In this document: positions 9,707-17,647 of the stretch, piece after piece
Layout of the letters: every line of letters starts with the position of its first letter
Position numbering within the stretch: position 1 is the stretch's first letter
Source: Nocardia bovistercoris
GTDB taxonomy: Bacteria > Actinomycetota > Actinomycetes > Mycobacteriales > Mycobacteriaceae
NCBI RefSeq assembly: GCF_015674855.1
Contig: NZ_JADMLG010000004.1
Coordinates: 434,001 to 498,000 of the forward strand
DNA: 64,000 nt
Reading direction: 5' to 3'
Program-made: the position numbers and the translations under genes
The notes under the pieces: model-generated
The model's database searches: none
Seen by the model: only the letters and a program-made list of their open reading frames with translations
What the model was told of the DNA's origin: nothing

Positions 9707-10754
9707 TTCCGGTACGCCAGTCGTTGAGGCGCTTGCCGATCTTGGTGACGGTGTCGCCGACCTCGTGACCCACAGCGGTCACCGCGGAACCCACGTCGCG
9801 GCCGAGGTCGCGGACGGTGCGGATCAGCGGGTCCTCGGAGGCGTCGAAATTCTGTTTGTAGGTGCGCGCCGCCGCACGCACCTCGTCGGCGATCCGCGCG
9901 TTGCGATCCTGGTCGCGGCGCGGGTAGTCGCCGCCGAGCACGCGCTCGTACTCCCCGGACTGGATCCAGCGCCGCAACTCCGCCGCGCGCAGCACCGAGA
10001 ACGGATGTGACTGCAATTCCAGGTTCAGCAGTTTGAGCACGCCGTCGCGCAGGTCGCCGGAGCGCTCGTAGTCGTCGGCCTGGGCCAGGAACGCTCCGTG
10101 GTTCATCTCGTGTACCCACGCGCCGCCCGCGGTCTTCATGTGCACTCGCACCGAGGCGTCGACGTCCTGGCCGCACAGCAGACCCGCCCGGTCACCGGAC
10201 AGTTCGGATTTGCGGCTCCATTCCATGAGCGCGGCCACGATCGCGCGCAACGCCCATCCGCCGACCGGCATCCAGCCGACGGAGGCGGAGATGCGCAGCA
10301 GGTGCATGAGCATGGTCCGGTAGACCGCGTGTCCGGACAGCGCGTGCCCGAGCTCGTGCCCGATCACGAACCGCAGTTCCTCGGTGTCCATCAGTTCGAT
10401 GAGTCCGGTGGTGAGCACGATGAACGGGGTGTCCATGCCGATGGTGAGCGCGTTCACGGTCGGGCTCTGGATGACGTACATCTCCGGTGTGGTACGAGCG
10501 TCCAGGATCTCGACGCAGTCCTGCCGCAGGTGGTGCAGGGTGCGGAACTGGCGTTCGTCCACCCGCACGGCCGTCGCCAGGTACAGCAGCCGGTGCTGGC
10601 GTTCCTGTAGCAGACTGGACAGGGTCCGCAGCACCGTGTCGAATCCGGTCAGCGACCGCAGCGCGACCAACGCGGTGCGATCGGCCGGATGTTCCCAGGC
10701 GCGCGTGCTGATACCGGGGAGCCGGGTGCGGAGCCGGTCCGGGCTGGTGGTCAT
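9696..10754 (-). CDS. M48 family zinc metalloprotease
   Basis: Product of 352 residues with the zinc motif HELGH at 133-137 inside FVIGHELGHALSGH, and a later glutamate candidate in SGDRAGL. Upstream is the M48 signature of a surface-exposed active-site strand (NALTIGMDTPFIVLTTGLIELMD in two parts). Hydrophobic segments follow the motif (about 148-180), so it may be membrane-associated, unlike HtpX, which carries N-terminal membrane helices. A C-terminal amphipathic region contains DLGRDVGSAVTAVG. ATG 10754 has a strong GAGGGGG Shine-Dalgarno; the frame opens much further upstream but without support. Likely role: membrane or envelope protein quality control. Confidence 0.88.
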   Translation of the reverse strand: MTTSPDRLRTRLPGISTRAWEHPADRTALVALRSLTGFDTVLRTLSSLLQERQHRLLYLATAVRVDERQFRTLHHLRQDCVEILDARTTPEMYVIQSPTVNALTIGMDTPFIVLTTGLIELMDTEELRFVIGHELGHALSGHAVYRTMLMHLLRISASVGWMPVGGWALRAIVAALMEWSRKSELSGDRAGLLCGQDVDASVRVHMKTAGGAWVHEMNHGAFLAQADDYERSGDLRDGVLKLLNLELQSHPFSVLRAAELRRWIQSGEYERVLGGDYPRRDQDRNARIADEVRAAARTYKQNFDASEDPLIRTVRDLGRDVGSAVTAVGHEVGDTVTKIGKRLNDWRTGTSE

Positions 10755-10901
10755 GGTGCGATGTCCCCCTCGGTGCGACGAGAATCCTTGTGCCGCGCCC
10801 CAGTCTGCCCGTCGCGGCGCGAGACCTCCACCGGCGCACACGGTGTGGGCCGATTCGGATAAGGGTGTTTCATCGGCGCGCGAACGCGGTATGCCGGAAA
10901 G

Positions 10902-11843
10902 GTGAGGGGTACATGGTTTTCCGTCGCGCTCGCCGCGCTGTTCGTGCTCGCGGGCATCATCGCGCCCGGTCCGGCGGCCGCGCGGACGGAGGGTCCCGAG
11001 GTGGTGGGTGAAGCGCCGCTCGGCGGATCGGCCTATCTGATCGACGTCTACTCGCCGTCGATGGACCGGGTGGTGCGCAACCGGGTGCTGAAGGCCGCGG
11101 GCGCACCCGCGCCGACGTTGTACCTGCTCACCGGCATCGGCGGCGGCGAGGACGGCATCTCGTGGTGGGACGACACCGATGTCGCCGCGTTCTTCGCCGA
11201 CAAGCACGTGAACGTGGTGATGCCCATCGGCGGCGCGTACAGCATGTACACCGACTGGGTCGCCGACGACCCGGTCGTCGGCCGCCACCGCTGGCAGACC
11301 TACCTGACCTCGGAACTACCCACCGCGCTCGACCCGGAGCTCGGCGCCACGGGCCGCAACGCGATCGCGGGCGTGTCGATGAGCGCCGGATCCGCGATCG
11401 ACCTGGCCATCCAGGCTCCCGATCGCTACCGAGGTGTCGCCGCCTTCAGCGGGTGTCCGTGGTCCACCGATCCTCTCGGCGTCGCGCTGGTCTCCGCTCA
11501 GTTGGTGCGTGGCAGAGCCGACCCCATGAACATGTGGGGTGTGCCCGGCGGGGAGGTGTGGCGCTCGCACGACGCGTTCGCCCGCGCGGGCGCGCTGGCG
11601 GGCAAGACCGTGTACCTGTCGTCGGCCTCGGGTCGTCCCGGTGCGATCGACCAGGGTGGCGTGCCGTTCCCGCCGGTCGAGGCCATCGCCGACTCCTGCA
11701 CCGGCGCGTTCGCGGGTCGACTGGCCGAACTCGGGGTGCCCGCTGTCCACGTCGACCGTCCGCAGGGCGCGCACACCTGGGGACAGTTCGAGACCGACCT
11801 GCACGACTCCTGGCTCTATCTGGCGGGCGCGCTCGGCGCCTGA
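10902..11843 (+). CDS. Secreted esterase of the antigen 85 / mycolyltransferase type
   Basis: Product of 313 residues with a signal peptide (about 1-28, ending PAAAR). The fold is the Ag85/PF00756 type: YLLTGIGGGEDGISWW and VNVVMPIGGAYSMYTDWV correspond to the Ag85 YLLDG and MPVGG...YSDW blocks. The nucleophile elbow is GVSMS with Ser149, and a C-terminal HTWGQFETDLHDSW supplies the catalytic His. Ag85 proteins transfer mycolates between trehalose mycolates and arabinogalactan; this protein may do so or be a related esterase. GTG 10902 follows GGAAAGG. It converges on the next gene with 28 bp overlap. Confidence 0.85.
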   Translation: MRGTWFSVALAALFVLAGIIAPGPAAARTEGPEVVGEAPLGGSAYLIDVYSPSMDRVVRNRVLKAAGAPAPTLYLLTGIGGGEDGISWWDDTDVAAFFADKHVNVVMPIGGAYSMYTDWVADDPVVGRHRWQTYLTSELPTALDPELGATGRNAIAGVSMSAGSAIDLAIQAPDRYRGVAAFSGCPWSTDPLGVALVSAQLVRGRADPMNMWGVPGGEVWRSHDAFARAGALAGKTVYLSSASGRPGAIDQGGVPFPPVEAIADSCTGAFAGRLAELGVPAVHVDRPQGAHTWGQFETDLHDSWLYLAGALGA

Positions 11844-12721
11844 CCGCTCCCGCCCGCCCGTTCGGACCGCCCGACCTGTGCGCGCAGGAACGGCAGCAGC
11901 AGGTCGGCCACGGCGCGCGGATCGTCGGCGAAACACCAGTGGCCGAGTCCGGGCAGCACCTCGATCCGGCTGTCGGGCCAGATCATCGACTGGAGTTCGG
12001 CGTGCCGGGCGGGCAGCCACGGATCGTCGCCGCCCCACAGCACGAGTGTGGGGATCGTGGTCGGCAGGGTCGCCAGCGATTCGGTGAGCATCGCCTCGGG
12101 GTCGCGGGCGGCGCGGTAGAGGGACAGGACGGTCGCGCGGGTGTGCGCGTCGTACTTGTCGTACATGCGGTCGATGAAATCCACCGGCAGACGCGGATTC
12201 GCGCGGCGCAGCAGTATGCGCATGCCCCGGCGGTTGCTGATCCGCTGGGTGAGCTCGCCGAGTAGCGGCGTCTGCCAGACACGGGCGTACATGTGCCAGC
12301 GGTAGTCCTGCATCGCGCCCGCGTTGATCAGGGTGAGCGAGGCGAGTCGCTCGGGTCGGGCGGCGGCCCACGCCAGCCCCCACGGCACGCCGAAATCGTG
12401 GCCGACCAGGTGCACGCGGGCGAGTCCGAGTTCGTCCATCGCGTGGATCAGGAAGTCGCGGTAGTCGCCCTCGACGCGGTGGTCGAAGCCCGCGAAGGTG
12501 CGGGCGTCGCCGAATCCCGGCATGTCGAAGGCGACCGCGCGGGCGAATTCGCCGGTCGGGCCGAGGAAGTCGGACCAGTCTCCGGCATTGCCGGGCGAAC
12601 CGTGCAGGAACACCACGGCTTCGGTGGCGGCGGGATCGCCCGCTTGCAGCAATGTGCCCGTGACTCCGTGCGCGCGCAGTCGCGTCGAGGTGACCCCCGC
12701 ACTCGGTGTTGTCTCTGCCAT
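11816..12721 (-). CDS. Alpha/beta hydrolase with Asp nucleophile (haloalkane dehalogenase/epoxide hydrolase type)
   Basis: Product of 301 residues with the oxyanion motif HGSPGNAGDW and nucleophile elbow GHDFG, in which Asp109 replaces the usual Ser. Asp nucleophiles are typical of haloalkane dehalogenases and epoxide hydrolases. The catalytic His lies in GLGHWCFADDP near the C-terminus. A cap domain separates the halves (RWHMYARVWQ...). No signal peptide. ATG 12721 has GGAGG eight bases upstream; an earlier in-frame ATG at 12751 lacks support. The substrate cannot be read from sequence. Confidence 0.85.
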   Translation of the reverse strand: MAETTPSAGVTSTRLRAHGVTGTLLQAGDPAATEAVVFLHGSPGNAGDWSDFLGPTGEFARAVAFDMPGFGDARTFAGFDHRVEGDYRDFLIHAMDELGLARVHLVGHDFGVPWGLAWAAARPERLASLTLINAGAMQDYRWHMYARVWQTPLLGELTQRISNRRGMRILLRRANPRLPVDFIDRMYDKYDAHTRATVLSLYRAARDPEAMLTESLATLPTTIPTLVLWGGDDPWLPARHAELQSMIWPDSRIEVLPGLGHWCFADDPRAVADLLLPFLRAQVGRSERAGGSGQAPSAPAR

Positions 12722-13063
12722 CGGTGGCGCCTCCGGAATCCCGCCGAGCACGGCGTCTTTCGTCCACGACGCCGCGACGCACTCCGGTCCCCCCCTCCGG
12801 ACCGGAGGGCGGCGTCCTCACCGGGAGCGTATCGGCGCGGACCGGTGCGCGACATCGTGCCGCGAGTGGTTCGCGACTCCTACCGGAGGCGGATTCGGAC
12901 TACGCCCACGGGTGGGCGGGAGGCGGGGAGAGGGGCGTCGGTGCGGTCGGTTGTGGCAACCGACCGCACCCGCAGAACCAGACGAAACGGTATGAAACGC
13001 CCCTTGTGGTCGGAAGTGGCAATCTTTCAGCGAATGTCTGGGCAAACTTTCCGCGCGACTTCG
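12722..13063. other. Intergenic region with an operator-like palindrome and a hairpin
   Basis: No gene seen. At 12793-12809 is a perfect palindrome CCCTCCGG-A-CCGGAGGG, about 70-90 bp upstream of the Asp-nucleophile hydrolase start, a candidate operator. The hairpin at 12940-12970 is listed separately. Confidence 0.4.
12940..12970 (-). terminator. Hairpin terminator downstream of the haloperoxidase-like gene
   Basis: Perfect 14-bp stem GGTGCGGTCGGTTG / CAACCGACCGCACC with a TGG loop, about 95 nt past the stop of the minus-strand hydrolase. It has no U-tract, as is usual in actinobacteria. Confidence 0.6.
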
Positions 13064-13891
13064 TCACGAGCGGAGGAACGCGAGCAGATCCTTGTTGAAT
13101 CGTTCCTTGTCGCCGGGAACGAGCGCGATGCCGTGCGATCCGCCCTCGTAGACGGTGAGGGTGGCGTCGGGGATGAGCGCGGCGGATTTGCGCGCGGTCG
13201 CGTCGATCGGCACGATCTGATCGTCGTCGCCGTGCACCACCAGCGTGGGGATGTCGAACTTCTTCAGGTCGTCGGTGAAATCGGTGTAGGCGAACGCGTC
13301 CACGCAGCGTATGCCCGCTTCGACGGATTCGTGCATGGCCATGAACCAGAACGCGTCGCGATTGCCTTGCGTCGCCTTGGTTCCCGGCCGGTTCGCGCTG
13401 AAGAAGCCTTCCGAGGTGTCGCGCCAGAACTGTGAGCGCTCGCTGAGTATGCCCGCCTTGATATCGGAGAACACCTGCTCGGGAACACCTTCGGGGTTGT
13501 CGTCGGTCTTCAGCATGAGTGGCGGAATGGCGGAGAGCAACACCGAGGAACGCACCCGTTCGGTGCCGTGGCGACCGATGTAGCGGGCGAGTTCGCCGCC
13601 GCCCATGGAGTGCGCGACCAGGGTCGCGTCGCGCACGTCGAGCGTGCGGAGCAGGTCGTCGAGATCGTCGGCGAAGGTGTCGAAGTCGTAGCCGTCCCAC
13701 GGCTGCGCCGAGCGGCCGTGGCCGCGCCGGTCGTGGGCGATCCCGCGGAAACCGTTGTCGGCCACGTATTTCAGCTGGTCGTCCCACGCGTCGGCGTTCA
13801 GCGGCCAACCGTGGACGAAGACCACGGGGCGTCCGGAACCCCAATCCTTGTAATAGATTTCCACCCCGTCACGCGTCGTACACACAGGCAT
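13064..13891 (-). CDS. Alpha/beta hydrolase, non-heme haloperoxidase/arylesterase family
   Basis: Product of 275 residues, the standard length of the cofactor-free haloperoxidase/perhydrolase group. It starts PVCTTRDGVEIYYKDWGSG, has the HGWPLNADAWD oxyanion loop, GHGRS, the nucleophile elbow AHSMGGG (Ser95), a late Asp in VVHGDDDQIVP, and His in EGGSHGIALVPG. Members are esterases with promiscuous perhydrolysis; halogenation is a laboratory side activity. No signal peptide. ATG 13891 is preceded by a GGGAAGGG Shine-Dalgarno. It is divergent from the cholesterol-oxidase-like gene with 320 bp between. Confidence 0.88.
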   Translation of the reverse strand: MPVCTTRDGVEIYYKDWGSGRPVVFVHGWPLNADAWDDQLKYVADNGFRGIAHDRRGHGRSAQPWDGYDFDTFADDLDDLLRTLDVRDATLVAHSMGGGELARYIGRHGTERVRSSVLLSAIPPLMLKTDDNPEGVPEQVFSDIKAGILSERSQFWRDTSEGFFSANRPGTKATQGNRDAFWFMAMHESVEAGIRCVDAFAYTDFTDDLKKFDIPTLVVHGDDDQIVPIDATARKSAALIPDATLTVYEGGSHGIALVPGDKERFNKDLLAFLRS

Positions 13892-14214
13892 GGATTCGAT
13901 CCCTTCCCTTGTGCGCGGCCCGCAGGCCGGAGTGGTCTCCGGCCGTGCCTACGAGGCGCTGACTCAACGATAGGGCTACGGGTCGGCTATTCGTCGGTTG
14001 GCGAGATTCGTTACCTTTTGGCTATCTTGGTCATCGGTCCATGTCGACGTGTCCATGATCACCTCTACGGTCTTGACGTGACCGCCGTCATCGCGCAGAC
14101 TACCGAACCAACCGGACGTTACTGTCCGGTAGGACGTTCGCCGGCGCCACACGTGCCGCGCCGAGGGGGCGGCGGACGTCGGCACGGCCGATCCCTCGTC
14201 ACGAAAGTCTGGTT
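13892..14214. other. Divergent intergenic region, haloperoxidase-like / cholesterol-oxidase-like
   Basis: This stretch must hold both promoters. It has an AT-richer patch at 13985-14040 containing TTGGCG and TATCTT boxes. I see no gene and no clear palindrome. Confidence 0.35.
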
Positions 14215-15813
14215 ATGCCATCAATCACGCGTCGGTCACTGTTGACCGGGGCCGCCGCGGCCGGTGCGCTGCTGGTGAGTGCGCGCACCACCGGCTCCAC
14301 CAACGGTATCGCGGCTCGCGTCAACAGCGTTCCCCTGACCCGCGAGGACCATCGCGTCGTCGTCATCGGGTCCGGCTTCGGCGGCGGAGTGACCGCCCTG
14401 CGGCTCGCACAGGCCGGGGTGCCCGTCCTGGTGCTCGAGCGTGGTCTGCGCTGGACAACGGGACCCAATGCCGACACCTTCCCGCGCGCGTCCGGGCTGG
14501 ACAAGCGGCTGCTCTGGTACAAGTCCAGCCCGAACCTGTTCGGGCAGCCGCTGCTGTTCGACCGCTACACCGGACTCATCGAAGCCATCCCCGGCGAGAA
14601 CATGACCACCCTGTGCGCCTCGGGCGTGGGCGGCGGGTCGTTGGTCTACCAGGGCATGTCACTGCAGCCCAACGAGGCGGTGTTCAACACCCATTTCCCG
14701 CAGGAACTCGACTGGGCGAAGATGGACCGGGTGCACTACCCGAGGGTGGCGCGGATGCTCGGCCTCGCGACCGCTCCCGACGAGCTGATCGCGGCCCCGC
14801 AGTACAAGGCGGCCAGGGTGTTCGCCGATCGGGTCAAGCAGGAGGGGCTGCCGCTGTCGAAGATCCCGATGCCCATCGACTGGAACTACGCGCTCGCCGA
14901 GCTGCGCGGTGAGATGAAGGCGTCCTACACCAACGGCGACGGCGCCATGGGCGTGAACAACGGCGGCAAGCACACCGTCGACGTCACCTACATCGCCGCC
15001 GCCGAGGCCACCGGACTCGTTCAGGTGAAGACGCTGCACGAGGTCACCGATGTGGAGCGCGCCGCCGACGGGCGCTGGACGGTGAACGTGCAGGTACTCG
15101 ACAACACCGGCGCGGTACTGGAGAACAAGATCATCACCGCGGGCACGCTGGTGATGGCGGCGGGCACCATGAACACGACCCGCCTGCTCATGCGCGCGGG
15201 CGCCAAGGGGCTCATTCCCGACCTGCCCGACGGCCTCGGCCAGGGCTGGGGTTCCAACGCCGACCGCATCTACGTCTGGCACAACCCGGCCGCGGGCTTC
15301 GGCACCGAACAGGGCGGTCCGGTCGTCTACGGCAGCAAGGTCTGGGACGGCGACCCGTACGCGGCGCACACCGTCATCCAGGCTTCGCTGCCGCCGCTGC
15401 AGGTCGATCCGATGAGCACCATGCTGGTCGGCTACGGCGTGAGCACCGGGCGCGGCAACTTCGCCTACGATGCCGCCGCCGACGACGCCGTCCTGCACTG
15501 GCCGCACGAGGGCGACCACGAGATCCAGGAGAAGTTCATCGGACCGACGGTGCAGAAGATCGCCGGACCCGGCACCAACCTGATCGACACCAACGCCCTG
15601 TTCCCCTCCACCTGGCATCCGCTGGGCGGCGCGAGCATGGGGACGGTCTGCGACCTCGACGGCCGCGTCCACGGCCAGCGCGGCCTCTACGTCCTCGACG
15701 GGGCCCTCATGCCCGGCAACACCGCCGCCTGCAACCCGTCGATGACCATCGCCGCGGTCGCCGAGCGCGCCCTGGACAACCTCGTCGCCAAAGACGTCGG
15801 CGCGGTCATCTGA
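14215..15813 (+). CDS. Secreted cholesterol-oxidase-like GMC flavoprotein
   Basis: Product of 532 residues with a Tat-type leader (RRSLLTGAAAAGALLVSA), consistent with folded FAD export. The FAD-binding motif VVVIGSGFGGGVTALRLAQAG is followed by LVLERG, then GVGGGSLVYQGM and the C-terminal WHPLGGASMG. Layout and length match Streptomyces/Rhodococcus class I cholesterol oxidase (FAD non-covalent), which oxidises and isomerises cholesterol to cholestenone. By eye His468 and Asn507 match catalytic His447 and Asn485, but the isomerising Glu361 position appears to be Gln389 (VIQASLPPLQ). If so, the product may be the unisomerised 5-ene ketone, or the substrate a different sterol. ATG 14215 follows GAAAG. 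Confidence 0.85.
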   Translation: MPSITRRSLLTGAAAAGALLVSARTTGSTNGIAARVNSVPLTREDHRVVVIGSGFGGGVTALRLAQAGVPVLVLERGLRWTTGPNADTFPRASGLDKRLLWYKSSPNLFGQPLLFDRYTGLIEAIPGENMTTLCASGVGGGSLVYQGMSLQPNEAVFNTHFPQELDWAKMDRVHYPRVARMLGLATAPDELIAAPQYKAARVFADRVKQEGLPLSKIPMPIDWNYALAELRGEMKASYTNGDGAMGVNNGGKHTVDVTYIAAAEATGLVQVKTLHEVTDVERAADGRWTVNVQVLDNTGAVLENKIITAGTLVMAAGTMNTTRLLMRAGAKGLIPDLPDGLGQGWGSNADRIYVWHNPAAGFGTEQGGPVVYGSKVWDGDPYAAHTVIQASLPPLQVDPMSTMLVGYGVSTGRGNFAYDAAADDAVLHWPHEGDHEIQEKFIGPTVQKIAGPGTNLIDTNALFPSTWHPLGGASMGTVCDLDGRVHGQRGLYVLDGALMPGNTAACNPSMTIAAVAERALDNLVAKDVGAVI

Positions 15814-15855
15814 CCGGTTCCGGGGTGGCGTCCGCACGCGCCACCCCGGAACCGG
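15814..15855 (+). terminator. Strong hairpin terminator after the cholesterol-oxidase-like gene
   Basis: Perfect 17-bp stem CCGGTTCCGGGGTGGCG / CGCCACCCCGGAACCGG with an 8-nt loop, starting right after the TGA at 15811-15813. No U-tract. Confidence 0.8.
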
Positions 15856-16182
15856 CAGTCTGCCCGGCTGTACCCCCGTTCGCCCGTGTCGCGCGGTCCT
15901 GTTCCGCGCGACCACCCATTCGGCGACGCGGTGTGACAGTCGGGCTTTTTCCTTCGCATGCCGGAGAATTTCCGGACGACGCGGTCTGTTATCGCCCGCG
16001 CGAGTCGCGGGCCGTGGTTCGATCCCGGTCTGCCCCGCCGCGCTTCGGTCGCGGTCACCGAGGTTTCACATCCGGTGGTCGGCGTTTCGCACTCGGAGTG
16101 TCGGCTGCGCCCCAGGTCATGGGACGATTCTCGGCTACGGGCGACTATTTTCTTCGAGTCGAGGGCGGTGCGGTTGCTCTGC
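15856..16182. other. Region upstream of the subI leader
   Basis: No gene seen. It holds an inverted repeat CGGAC-N6-GTCTG at 15973-15988, preceded by the near-palindrome CCGGAGAATTTCCGG (15961-15975). Similar sequence lies upstream of the sirA leader (37843-37867), so it may be a shared sulfur-regulator site. It also resembles the TAGAC-N6-GTCTA site of corynebacterial McbR, but the outer bases differ. Confidence 0.35.
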
Positions 16183-16188
16183 TAGAGT
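16183..16188 (+). promoter_or_regulatory. -10 element of the leaderless subI leader transcript
   Basis: TAGAGT sits at exactly -12 to -7 relative to the G of GTG 16195, matching the actinobacterial TANNNT element. Transcription should start on the first base of the leader ORF. Confidence 0.6.
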
Positions 16189-16194
16189 CGGCCC

Positions 16195-16284
16195 GTGTCT
16201 TCGAGAGCCGTTCCGCAGGTCCGCCATGAATTGGCGTTGATCGCTGTCGGTAACCTCGCGGTCGCCGACATTCTCTGTCGCTGA
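16195..16284 (+). CDS. Leaderless cysteine-attenuator leader peptide upstream of subI
   Basis: A 29-codon ORF starting GTG and ending DILCR then TGA. The core VRHELALIAVGNLAVADILCR (given here as VRHELALIAV, GNLAVADILCR) looks conserved, with a single Cys28 just before the stop, encoded by TGT, while structural genes here mostly use TGC. The start is leaderless (TAGAGT at -12 to -7). Mycobacteria carry leaderless Cys-rich ORFs (named after M. smegmatis loci such as Ms4533A, upstream of subI) that attenuate sulfur operons: translation through Cys codons when cysteine is plentiful prevents downstream expression. The position here, 195 nt before subI, is the same. Only one Cys is present, so sensitivity may be lower. 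The family assignment is from memory. Confidence 0.7.
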   Translation: MSSRAVPQVRHELALIAVGNLAVADILCR

Positions 16285-16430
16285 TCTGTCGGGCACGTCT
16301 GCGCCCTTCTGCCCCGTAGACTGGCGTGCACCTTTTCCGCAGACCTGTCCTATCTCCCACGGTCCACCGGGCCCAGACGCGCCGACTGCCGTCTTCCACG
16401 GTAGGTCTACCCGATATTTCCCTCAGCTCT

Positions 16431-16455
16431 GTCGTCGGCGATTCCCGTCGACGAC
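16431..16455 (+). promoter_or_regulatory. Hairpin in the subI leader RNA
   Basis: GTCGTCG (16431-16437) pairs with CGACGAC (16449-16455) around an 11-nt loop. It ends eight bases before the AGGAAAGG Shine-Dalgarno region of subI, and so could mask or expose it depending on ribosome position on the leader ORF. Confidence 0.4.
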
Positions 16456-16479
16456 GCTCCGCAGGAAAGGTCCACCCCC

Positions 16480-17526
16480 ATGTCTCGCACATCTTGGCTC
16501 AGCAGGCGCCGCCGCTACACCGCCGCGGCGCTCACCGCGATCGCGGCGGTAGCCCTCACCGCATGCGGCGGCGGAGCCAGTGACACCGTGGGCGGCGAAG
16601 TAGCCGACGGCAGCGGCGGCACCCTGAACCTGTACGCCTACGCCGTGCCCAAGCCCGGTTTCGACAAGGTCGTCCCGGCCTTCAACAAGACCGACGCGGG
16701 CAAGAACGTCGTGGTGAACGGCTCCTACGGCGCCTCGGGCGACCAGTCGCGCAAGGTCAAGGACGGCGCCGAGGCCGATATCGTGAACTTCTCGGTCGAG
16801 CCCGACATCACCCGCCTCGTCGACGCCGGACTGGTCGACGCGAGCTGGAACGCCGACGCCAACAAGGGCATTCCGTTCGGCTCGGTCGTGGCGATCGTGG
16901 TCCGTCCCGGCAACCCCAAGGGCATCAAGGACTGGGACGATCTGCTCAAGCCCGGCGTCGAGGTCGTCACACCGAACCCGTTCAGCTCCGGTTCGGCCAA
17001 GTGGAATCTGCTCGCGCCGTACGCGACGAAGTCCGACGGCGGCAAGAACCCGCAGGCCGGTCTCGACTACCTCGGCCAGCTCATCTCGCCCGCGCACATC
17101 AAGGTGCAGCCCAAGTCGGGCCGCGAAGCCACCGAGACCTTCCTGCAGGGCACCGGTGACGTGCTGCTGAGCTACGAGAACGAGGCGCTGTTCTCCGAGC
17201 GCAACGGCGACAAGATCGAGCACGTGATCCCGCCGCACACCTTCAAGATCGAGAACCCGGTCGCGGTGCTCAAGAACAGCAAGACCCCGGAGAAGGCGGC
17301 CGCGTTCCGCGACTTCCTCTACACCCCGGCCGGTCAGAAGGCGTGGGCCGAGGCGGGCTTCCGCCCGGTCGACCCGAAGGTCGCCGCCGATTTCAGCAAG
17401 GACTTCCCGACCCCGCAGAAGTTGTGGACCATCGCCGACCTCGGCGGCTGGAAGACGGTCGACAAGGAGCTGTTCGCGCCGAACACCGGCACGGTCGCGG
17501 TGATCTACGACAAGGCCACCAAGTAA
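16480..17526 (+). CDS. subI: Sulfate ABC transporter substrate-binding lipoprotein SubI
   Basis: Product of 348 residues: a basic start (SRRRRYT), hydrophobic helix, and lipobox LTAC with Cys29 as the lipidated residue. The mature protein is a sulfate/thiosulfate-binding type II periplasmic-binding fold (NLYAYAVPKPGFDKV, then SYGASGDQSRKVKDGAEADIV, the SGD segment that binds sulfate oxygens, and NPFSSGSAKWN). It captures sulfate outside the membrane for CysT/CysW. It is the first gene of subI-cysT-cysW-cysA and is preceded by a cysteine leader ORF. ATG 16480 has AGGAAAGG upstream. A hairpin follows the stop. Confidence 0.96.
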   Translation: MSRTSWLSRRRRYTAAALTAIAAVALTACGGGASDTVGGEVADGSGGTLNLYAYAVPKPGFDKVVPAFNKTDAGKNVVVNGSYGASGDQSRKVKDGAEADIVNFSVEPDITRLVDAGLVDASWNADANKGIPFGSVVAIVVRPGNPKGIKDWDDLLKPGVEVVTPNPFSSGSAKWNLLAPYATKSDGGKNPQAGLDYLGQLISPAHIKVQPKSGREATETFLQGTGDVLLSYENEALFSERNGDKIEHVIPPHTFKIENPVAVLKNSKTPEKAAAFRDFLYTPAGQKAWAEAGFRPVDPKVAADFSKDFPTPQKLWTIADLGGWKTVDKELFAPNTGTVAVIYDKATK

Positions 17527-17584
17527 GCGGCCACCACCAAACTAAGAGAAACGGCCTCTGGCCTGGCAGTTCTCGGCGGCGTCC

Positions 17585-17613
17585 GCCCTCGTCCCCTTCT
17601 TCGGGACGGGGGC
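17585..17613 (+). promoter_or_regulatory. Intercistronic hairpin between subI and cysT
   Basis: GCCCTCGTCCC pairs with GGGACGGGGGC (11 bp, one G-U) around CTTCTTC. Placed after the binding-protein gene, it may protect the subI mRNA or partly terminate, giving more binding protein than permease. Confidence 0.45.
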
Positions 17614-17647
17614 GGCGTCACCACCTAACACGGGATAGTGGACGACT

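Noticed and set aside
15825..16229. 134-codon ORF upstream of subI
   Set aside because: It begins inside the terminator hairpin, has shadow-like composition and runs through the leader promoter.
16285..16479. SAM or other known riboswitch in the subI leader
   Set aside because: No SAM-I/II-like conserved core is visible; the leader ORF explains the region better.
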